DNA of 64,000 bases from Oscheius dolichura (lineage: Eukaryota > Nematoda > Chromadorea > Rhabditida > Rhabditidae), in NCBI GenBank assembly GCA_932521035.1, contig OW051492.1, positions 11,036,001-11,100,000 on the forward strand, written 5' to 3'. Below, one piece after another: positions 56,069-64,000 of this stretch; within the stretch, counting starts at the first letter, position 1, and every line of letters begins with the position of its first letter. The notes below the pieces were generated by a model, which was not told the origin of the DNA, searched no databases, and saw only the letters and a program-made list of their open reading frames with translations. The translations under genes and the position numbers were made by a program.

Positions 56069-57100
56069 CTACTTTGTATGTATGTTTACTTAGCCGTGAT
56101 TTTGATAAACGAGTATTATATTTGCAATAAACTTGCATTTTTGCAATAGACTTGCAATAAATCATTTTCGTATATTTTGCTTTTGCTATGCACCTGAGTT
56201 TCATTGCTTTAATTTATCTTACTGACTTTGTTATACACTGCATTGCGAAGCTTAGGGTCTCCTGCTCCTAATTGGTTAGCCAGATTGTACTTCTCGGTAT
56301 TAGCCTTGAGCACACAAGTTCTTTGAATTCACTAGTATTCCATGGTTTTCTCTTTTGCAATTGGCCAGCGAACCGCTAGTGCACACAAATGTTTTGCTTC
56401 GTGCACCATACGTCAACGTTTCGCAGGCTCTCATTTTCTGTCGCCGGTCACTCCAGAGAGCACTGTTGACCAAATGGAAAATCTTGCTCCCGGCGCATAT
56501 TTTTCATATGTCAATGGATGATGGCGCATTATCGTCATTTTGCCTTTTATTAGCCTATTTCAACTTTATATTGGGCGACTATTAGCTCTCCCCGAACTCG
56601 TTCCAATGATCTAAATTCATAAAAAAGCGACGATTTTACTTGTGAGAATCAATTGATTCCATTTTTGGGACAGTTGTGAGCTTTCCTTTTGTTTGCCTTT
56701 TCGCTAATGCACCGCTTGGAAAATGTTATTTTTTGACATATTTGATTGTTTTCTAGTTTACCAAAGCAGTTGCCACAAGTTCAAGTGGAGATCTCATAGT
56801 TACTGCAATTGGGGTCACTATGGGTGCCGCTAGTTTGTATACAGACACCCGGTCGCGCTTAGCCCTTGCCTTGCTAAACCGGATAGTTCAGCCTCCTTGA
56901 ATCGATGCTTACGTGGTTTCGGCTAAGATCCATTTCTCCTTCTGGTTTTTTATCCAATGAACACATATTTCTCTGCATATATTATGTCTCGTTACGCTTT
57001 CCTTCATATTGGCTTTCTCTTTTACAATAATTTTCTTATCTTTCAGATTATCTCAAACTTGCGAGGTGTCCATTAGGCACCCCATCAGTGTTTGTAAGAT
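56069..57100. other. intergenic
   Basis: Includes XPG polyadenylation signals (AATAAA near 56125-56160) and a CTTTCAG acceptor at 57041-57046 that probably receives a spliced leader for the QSOX mRNA. The 76-aa frame at 56355-56585 is not recognised. Confidence 0.4.
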
Positions 57101-59615
57101 ATGAAGACCCTATTATTACTAGCATTTCTCATATATATTATTTCTGCCGATTCTCTATACGACAGTAGCGACCCAATACTCGAATTATATACTGATACAT
57201 TCAACGCCGCTGTTTATGGAACAGTATGTTGCACGTTTTTATTTGATTATTAAATTGTTTTCTAGAAAAAAGCACATTTTATTGAATTTTATAGTAGCTG
57301 GTGCGGTGCTTGTATAGGTTATGCACCTACATTCAAGAAATTTGCCCGGTAAGTTATATATTGATCTGATTTCAACTTTTTATAGGCACCTCTCAACATG
57401 GCAGCCGATGGTGCAAGTCACAGTAGTTAATTGTGCAGATGACAAAAATATGCCTCTGTGTAGAGAGCATCAAATTAACGCGTTCCCCACTTTAAAAGTA
57501 AGATTACTATTTTTATCACACACCGCTTTCAGTATTTCAAATATATGTCGACAGATAAAAACGATGGTCTTTTATATCAGGGCAATAAACATGATTTGGC
57601 TCAGTTAGAATTAGATATTGCTGGTCTCGTGCAAGCTGACTGGGATCGGCAAAAACCAGAACATTGGCCGTCCTTCCTACCTCAAGACAAGTACTTCCCA
57701 TTCTCGCTTCTTATTCCGTTATTTTTTTCAGTAGTGTAACAACTGACCAATTATGGAAGGCAGCTGACGGCATCAAATATCTCGGATTAGCCATTCAAGA
57801 GAACCCCGCAACGATGTCATGGGCTGTTAGTCTTATCTGCGGCAAAAATACTTTTCATTTCAGAATATCATAAATTTCAACGCTGATCGCTATACAAAAA
57901 TTGCATTGATTCGGCCTCAACATCCAGAAGCAGTAAAGCATTTAGACTCGAATGCTAACGGAAGATTTTTACTTTTCGCGAGGGATAATCCTACTCCCAT
58001 TTGGATTAGCCCGTTAGTTCAGTGAAAATAACACATTTTAACCTGTTTCCAGAGAAAATATTCCCTGGTTGGAAGTCCAAGAGAAGATTAATGAGTTTGT
58101 GACAGAAGGAGTTGGAGTTGGAGTTGCTCCTGTACCTCAAAAAGAGGTTTAAAACTTCTTCGTTTGAGGACAATGGTTTTAGACTCCTCAGGAAGATACA
58201 CAAGGGATAGCTCCTGGAAGTGCTGTAAATCTGAAGCAATACGAGCTCCAACTAGTAGACATACAAAGCGCCGTCAGTTATATGCTCTATAAAGAAGTTC
58301 CGAGAAGAGAAGTCATTGATGGAGATAGTTTGGCGGGGCTCAAGCAATGGACTCACACACTTAAAAAAGTACGCCATTCTAGCCCATTATTTCATTCATT
58401 AATTTAGTATGCTCCTGGAACAACTCCAATGCGTCGTTTATATTTCCGGCTTGATGAATGGCTTCAATTGAAAGATAAAGTAACTGCAGAAGAATGGATA
58501 GCTAAATTGGATGAAATTGAACAATCACTAGGAAATCCTTTACCCAAAGAAATCCATTGGATGGCATGTTCTGGATCAAAATCTAATTTACGAGGATACA
58601 CTTGTGGTTTGTGGACTTTAGCTCATGCAATTACTGCTGAAGCATATAATATTGAAAGAAGCAGTAAGTAAATTAAATTATTAGTTACACGCGTCTATTT
58701 CAGATCCTGATTTTAAGCCAGTAATCGAAATATTTGAGCCTTTCCGTCAATTTATCACTCGTTTTCTCAGTTGTAGTGAATGTGCCAAAAATTTCCAATT
58801 GGAAACAGAAAAGCATCAGATGCATCTCATTACGCGACGAGGTTTGTGTTTGTAGGAGTTATATTCGTTTGTTTTTCTTTAGAAGATGCTATAACTTGGC
58901 TTTGGAAAGTGCACAACTATGTGAACCAGCGATTATCCGGATCACCGAGCGAAGATCCCAAATTTCCGAAACGCCAGTTTCCTCCAAAGGTATTTTTTTT
59001 GCGCTCTTAAATATTTTTGTGTAGGAACTGTGTCCTGCTTGTTATGATGCTAATGGAAATTTCGACGAAGCTCAAGTCTTTAAATTTCTCAAAGAATACT
59101 ACACAAATATAAAACAGGATAAATTACTTGACGCTCCAGGCTATAAAATAAAGGATTATAAAGATGGCAAATTAGGATCTGTAGGAAACAGGCATTTGGA
59201 AGACACAAATCCTAGATTTAGAGGAAAATTACGAGCAGAAGCAGTAAGTTTTGTTTAATAAAATTATTATAACCATTTCGTTTATCCAGTATTTGTACCT
59301 TTACGCCTTGTTCACCCTTCAAGGTTTTTCGTTTCAGGTCGATAAATTGGAAGCAGCAGAGAGCAGATTACAGAAAGAACTTGACGCTAGCCCACAAAGA
59401 AAATGGAGAGATATTGAAGGTTATGGTAGTGGACTTCGCATCTCAAAATTATAGTGAACCGTTCAGATGGAACAGTTACTCCTGGCCGAACGCAATTCTA
59501 CTTTATTTGGCTCAGCGTCATCGGAGCAATCGCCGTTTTTGCCTATTGTAAATACAGAAGAAACCGGTCAAAATTTTGGAAAACCTTCTACTATCCAAAT
59601 GACTTCAAACTGTAA
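57101..59615 (+). CDS. QSOX1: quiescin sulfhydryl oxidase (QSOX), 649 aa
   Basis: Exons 57101-57223, 57266-57348, 57386-57497, 57533-57690, 57732-57825, 57864-58012, 58053-58146, 58183-58368, 58408-58663, 58704-58841, 58883-58989, 59025-59243, 59338-59419, 59467-59615; all in frame. Makes disulfides in secretory proteins with O2 as acceptor. Signal peptide [16 protein letters not shown]; thioredoxin domain with [20 protein letters not shown] (CGAC where vertebrate QSOX has CGHC) and NAFPTLKYFKY; a second, redox-inactive Trx-like region; helix-rich region; Erv/ALR FAD domain: [23 protein letters not shown] (redox CxxC), [38 protein letters not shown]. The last exon adds a transmembrane helix ([18 protein letters not shown]) and a basic tail. 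Skipping the last splice would give a soluble end (SGLRISKL). Confidence 0.96.
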
Positions 59616-60444
59616 CGTTTCTTCTTTTTATTTTAATTCGTACCACATTCCCCTTTCTAGTCTTACCGCAAATTTCAAAGGTCTAGCCATTGAAATCAGT
59701 TTTGTGGGTAGTAATTTTTAAATTGCTTTTGAAACGGCTCTACCCAAAATAATTATCTTATTTCATAGTTATTAAAAGTAGCAAAATTTTAAATGGGTTT
59801 TATGTATCTTTCCCCGTGAAATCTCATTCATTTTCCCTTATTTGTTGATGATTCGCTCAACTAGGGTTGCAACTAAAGGTTGTTTGTTTCCGATTGTGAG
59901 AGAAGCTGTGATATTGTGAATAAAAATTGCAAACCTAACCTACTGTTTTGTTCACAGCTTTCGTGTGTTTATTAACCTCTCAGCTTCTCTCACTATCACC
60001 AGTATTACCACTGTTTTACGTTCACCCAAGAAAGTTTCCTAATTTTTCTTCTTTTCAGTTGTCCGTGGTCCTCTACCCAATCCGCGAAAAAATATGCTGC
60101 ATAAGTCTCCAGATGTTTCACCGATCTACGTCTTCAATTTCTGTACCGTGATATTTAACCTTTGTTGAGTTTCAAATCTCTTGAGAATCTCGTACTTATT
60201 CTTACAACTGCAGGGTGAAGGTAAGGGTAGCTATAACTTTTCATGCTATAGTCTCATATCTCAATGTATTTTTTCATGTTTATATTCTCATTTGCCTATC
60301 TGTATTTTTTAGCATAATAAAGATTCTATTTATTGTAAAAGCAATACCATTTAATGTTAGTAATCTTTTGTTATCGCTTTAAAAATGTACTGTTCTCTTT
60401 TTCAGAAAGTGTCTTATAGCCTTATAAAGATTTCTAAAGATAGT
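59616..60444. other. intergenic
   Basis: AT-rich. A TTTTTCAG acceptor ends at 60405, 39 bases before the methyltransferase start. The 67-aa frame at 59948-60151 has no signature. Confidence 0.4.
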
Positions 60445-61553
60445 ATGGCCAAAATTTTCAAAAACTTTTTCAAATTAGCAGCAGGAGATCTCGCTAATCA
60501 GGTACGCTCGTTTCATACGTTGTCGATTTACTGTTGTAGTATGCTCTTCCAGTTAAATCTTTGACAGGGTATGCTCTGACAAAGCACGGCTCGTCGAAAA
60601 CATCTCCTCTCTATAAACTTGTTATTGACCACTTAGGGGTATCTCCAGGTTTGTCTCTTTTTCCATGATTTCACCTCTATTAAGGCAACAAAGTTCTAGA
60701 ACTTGGATATGGAAGAGGTGACGGAATTCAATATTGTCTAACTAAATTGAAAGGAGACGGATTGGTCTTTCTTTTCATTTCAGTATACACATTTTGCTGT
60801 AGATATGTGGAATAGAACGATCTCAATATATGGAAGATGCAGTTAAAAAACGCTTTATTTTAGAACTCACCGAAAGTAATCATGTTAGTTTCGATAAGGT
60901 AAGCTATAGTTTTTTTCCTTCAATATTACTGTATTAGTGCATTGATCTGCGGATTTTACCCTACCCAACAGATTTATTCAACTCTATATATCATGTAGAT
61001 GTTTTTTATTTTATTCATCAAGATAGGTTGCCAGAAGTTTGCAAAGAACTATTTCGAGTATTATTACCAGGTGGAAGAATGCTTTGTGGAATGGAGTTCA
61101 AACGGTAAGATCCCTTATTTTGGAATTATTTATCTTTCTAGGTTGAAAAATTTAACAAAATGGGGAATTCTGGAGGAAACGCAGTGGAACCCTATGAGAT
61201 ATATGGCTTGTTTGGAACCTATAGGATTTACTGACGTCAAGGTCTTTGGCTATTTTATTCTTGATAATTCTAGTTTTGAAGATCGATTATATTAATAGCG
61301 TATCCGGTAGACACTTTCAAATAATTACTGCCAGAAAACCGGATGCGAATGAGGTAAATATATTTTTTTTGCTTCATTAAAAATACAACTCTTGGTAACT
61401 AATAACATTTAGGTATATTTCAACGCAGATGCACAAATGGCTCATCTGGAAACGCAAATTAAGCGAGAGATGCTGATGGTTGAATTGAAGAAATCTGGTC
61501 GAGTGCCTACCAAAGAAGATCTGGAAATAATGAGAGAGGAGATAGAAAAATAG
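60445..61553 (+). CDS. SAM-dependent class I methyltransferase, 273 aa
   Basis: Exons 60445-60501, 60540-60648, 60685-60764, 60803-60898, 60938-61104, 61142-61241, 61282-61353, 61413-61553; in frame. Motif I is KVLELGYGRGDGIQYCL (GxGxG), followed by ICGIERSQYMEDAVKKRF (acidic residue at the end of strand 2), CIDLRILPYPTDLFNSIYHV (motif II/post) and LFRVLLPGGRMLC (LkPGG loop), so a methyltransferase-11-type fold. Substrate cannot be told from the sequence; small-molecule methyltransferases of this type are common in nematodes. The C-terminal 45 residues are charged and helical. The stop lies only 145 bases before the acceptor of the next gene. Confidence 0.85.
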
Positions 61554-61722
61554 GTTATTTCTAAATTGAATTATTATTATTATTTGTTTTTATTATTTTT
61601 ATTATTAGATTTGTTAATTTATAATAAATAGGTTTAGTATTTTAATTTTCAATTTTTTATTCATGTTGTAATTGCAATTATTATTTTATAACTTTCAGGA
61701 ATATTTTAATGACCAATAGAGA
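61554..61722 (+). promoter_or_regulatory. short intercistronic spacer with acceptor, operon-like
   Basis: 169 bases separate the methyltransferase stop from the MetRS start. The spacer is AT-rich with an ACTTTCAG acceptor at 61691-61698. This is the arrangement seen between genes of nematode operons whose downstream mRNAs receive SL2-type leaders. Confidence 0.45.
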
Positions 61723-63780
61723 ATGTCGATTTGCCGTTCAGCAATTTCTAGACGGTGGAATTCGTATATTACCACCCCTATTTATTATGTCAACGCAGGT
61801 ATTATTATTTCTTTTTTAATGAGTTTTTTCATAATGTTTTGTTCTACTAGTTTTTGAAATAATATACTTGCAGCACCTCATCTTGGCCACCTTTATACAA
61901 CAGTATTGGCCGATGCTGCACATCGTTGGGAAGTGATGAAGTCCCCAACAGGTAAGCATATTTTTAGCACAGGCACAGATGAACATGGCATCAAGGTATT
62001 CATATTTTCTTGACTTCATTTCGGCTGCTCTTTAGATACTTAGATCTGCAGAAGCAGTCAAGAAAGAACCTCAAGAATTTTGTGATGACGTTTCCAATGT
62101 TTTTCGAGAACTCTTCAAACAATATGATATTCAAAACAGTCATTATATCAGAACTACAGAACCACATCATAAAGAAGCTGTTCAACACATATGGGTTCGT
62201 ATTGTTTTTAACATTTTTATTCTATGAACCAATACTTTCAGAATATACTGAAAAATAAGGAATTAATTTTTAAAAGTGCTTACAAAGGCTGGTATTGCCC
62301 TGTTGATGAATGTTTCTATCAAAATAAAGACTTGCAACTTAGTGCGGATGAGAGTCACAGAGTAATTATCATTTCTTTAATAAATTTGTCGAATTTTTAG
62401 ATTGTTAAAGGCACAAATAGTAAAGTCGAATGGGTTGAAGAGGACAATTATATGTTTAAGTTATCAGAATTTAAAGGAGAAATCAAAAAATGGCTTACAA
62501 CTAATGGTATATAGTTTATAAGTTAATCATTGAGTTTTAGATGTTATCCGACCAAAGCATTATCTTCCAATTATTCTAAAATTCCTTGAAATTGATGAAG
62601 ATCTTTCTGTTTCTCGATTTCAGAAAAGACAACCTTGGGGGATCTCAGTACCCAATGATCCGACTCAAACAGTTACTAGAATATTTTAATTTATTATATT
62701 CTCTGCAGATTTATGTCTGGCTTGATGCTTTAGTTAATTATCTATCTGTATGCGGCTATCCTAGCAATAATGCAACTATGAACAGTATTTGGCCGCCAAC
62801 ATGTCAAATTCTTGGCAAAGATATTATGAAGTAAGTTTTTTTTTCATATTTTTTACATAATTTCTTTAGATTTCATGCAATTTATTGGCCAGCCTTTCTG
62901 CTTGGTGCCGAATTACCTCTTCCCAAACGATTATTTATTCATGGGCACTGGCTGGTAGATAATGTCAAAGTCAGCAAAGCTTTTATTTTTATAAATATAA
63001 ACTATTCAGATGTCGAAAAGCTTGGGAAATGTAGTAGAGCCATTTGATGCTGCTAAACGGTTTACAAAAGAAGGGATCCGATATTTTTTACTCAAGCAAG
63101 GAGTTCCACAAGACGATTCCAGTTAGTTTTGGTTTTGTTTTGCATTAATGTTTTTTTTAAAGATTTTACTACTCTAAAAGCTTTACAAGTAATTAATAGT
63201 GATCTTGTTAACAATGTTGGTAATCTCCTTAGTCGTTCAACTGTAAAGAAGCTCAATCCCGATCAGATTTATCCTTGTCTAATACCAAGTCTTCTTAAAG
63301 GAAGTTCACTTAAAATTGCCAATCCTCTAATTGATAGTTTGAACGAAATCCGAGGTTATCTTTGTATTTCTTTTCTCTTAGACCATAAATTCAGATAGAA
63401 CTGTAGACAACTATAACAACATGCTTTTTTACAAAGCTATAGAAAATATAATGGCAGTTGTCAAGCAAGGTAATGCATTTTTTCAAGCAGCAGAGCCTTG
63501 GAAAATGGCACATGGCGAAGAGCTCTTCACAGTATTACATGTCTGTTATGAAACAATTCGTGTAACATCTATCCTTCTTCAACCTATAACCCCACATTTA
63601 TCTGCTCATGTATTAAATCGGTAAATTTTTCTATCATATATACTTGATTTAAAATTTAGGCTTGGTATTCCTCTTGAAAGCAGACATATTGGTAATGCTA
63701 AATTTGGAGGACAGTCAGAGTTTATTGGATCATCGTTAGGAGAAGATAGAGGGCCGTATATGCAGAGATTAATTGAATAA
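61723..63780 (+). CDS. MARS2: mitochondrial methionyl-tRNA synthetase, 528 aa
   Basis: Exons 61723-61798, 61874-61995, 62036-62194, 62242-62361, 62401-62506, 62541-62671, 62709-62830, 62870-62969, 63010-63121, 63163-63354, 63395-63620, 63660-63780; in frame. Charges tRNA-Met with methionine in mitochondria. The short presequence [14 protein letters not shown] is followed by [20 protein letters not shown] (HLGH = HIGH motif), [22 protein letters not shown], the site [32 protein letters not shown] and [12 protein letters not shown] (KMSKS split by an intron after VK). The anticodon-binding helices include [11 protein letters not shown]. Length fits human MARS2 (593) minus its longer ends; no C-terminal tRNA-binding EMAP-like domain. 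Confidence 0.95.
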
Positions 63781-64000
63781 AGTAGCATTTCTAAAATGGT
63801 TTTTTTTTTAAATTTATAATTTTGCCGTATTAAATACAGAGTGAAGTTTGATCTAAAGATAGTAGGCAACAAATATCGGAATCTGACCTAAGATAAGGGC
63901 TCATTCTTGGTCTTCCACTTCATTTTATGATCCTCACAGCATTATTTGTGGTTTGTAAGGAGTTTGGCTTATTTTAGGGTATTCTGCCAAATATGTTGGT
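63781..64000. other. 3' flank
   Basis: No supported feature. A minus-strand frame ending KMKWKTKNEPLS-stop (about 63889-63925) could be the last exon of a gene beyond the window, but an upstream in-frame stop without an acceptor argues against it. Confidence 0.3.

Noticed and set aside
56355-56585. 76-aa plus-strand frame between XPG and QSOX
   Set aside because: No family, no start context, and composition like the surrounding intergenic DNA.
1-64000. CRISPR arrays, bacterial operons or phage genes
   Set aside because: Nothing of the kind: genes are intron-split, and the direct repeats present lack regular spacer structure.

Overview
The window looks like nuclear DNA of a nematode. Introns are mostly 35-50 bases, begin GT and end in TTTCAG or TTTTAG. 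Several start codons sit just behind a free-standing TTTCAG acceptor, as expected for spliced-leader trans-splicing. The gene set includes an orcokinin-like (C. elegans nlp-14-type) neuropeptide precursor, a LIN-23/beta-TrCP F-box protein, a Kunitz/lustrin secreted protein and a receptor-L-domain membrane protein. I could not narrow it below phylum. Exon models were built by hand from splice consensus and reading phase; every named multi-exon model closes in frame across all its exons unless stated.

Layout. 1-649 (+): C-terminus of the splicing factor PRPF39. 1315-5641 (-): LIN-23/beta-TrCP, with a 1.6 kb repeat-filled intron. 7690-9613 (+): an unusual macrodomain-RING-Deltex-C-terminal fusion. 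9891-11029 (+): GATAD1-like chromatin protein. 11-17 kb: two tRNA-Thr genes and four small genes, three secreted (Gly-rich; an 83-aa protein; Tyr/Gly/Asn-rich) and one charged, probably intracellular. 17268-22712 (-): a 14-exon secreted protein with EGF, VWD, C8, TIL, EGF and fibrinogen-related domains and a Pro-rich tail; one of its introns holds a tRNA-Thr on the opposite strand. 23718-25489 (-): profilin. 25.5-30.3 kb: repeats and two doubtful small spliced genes. 30292-32973 (-): Kunitz plus lustrin-type Cys-rich repeats. 33023-34237 (-): an unknown 149-aa gene with an intron made almost wholly of a fold-back inverted repeat. 34.2-47.7 kb: a gene-poor island full of inverted-repeat elements. 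47744-49182 (+): neuropeptide precursor with 14 orcokinin-like peptides. 49596-50725 (-): receptor-L-domain type I membrane protein. 51408-51910 (+): complex III subunit UQCRQ. 53280-56068 (+): XPG nuclease. 57101-59615 (+): quiescin sulfhydryl oxidase. 60445-61553 (+): SAM methyltransferase. 61723-63780 (+): mitochondrial methionyl-tRNA synthetase.

Two kinds of DNA alternate. The flanks (about 4-11 kb and 49.5-64 kb) are AT-rich, hold conserved housekeeping genes in tight same-strand series, and are almost free of repeats. The centre is more GC-rich and carries at least five families of short non-autonomous elements (called A to E here). These sit both between genes and inside introns of the lineage-variable secreted-protein genes.

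For a second look, the best candidates are the macro-RING-DTC fusion, the fold-back intron, the exon-modular neuropeptide gene, the VWD-to-fibrinogen protein and the element families, whose ends meet repeatedly at CCTTTAAAGG junctions.
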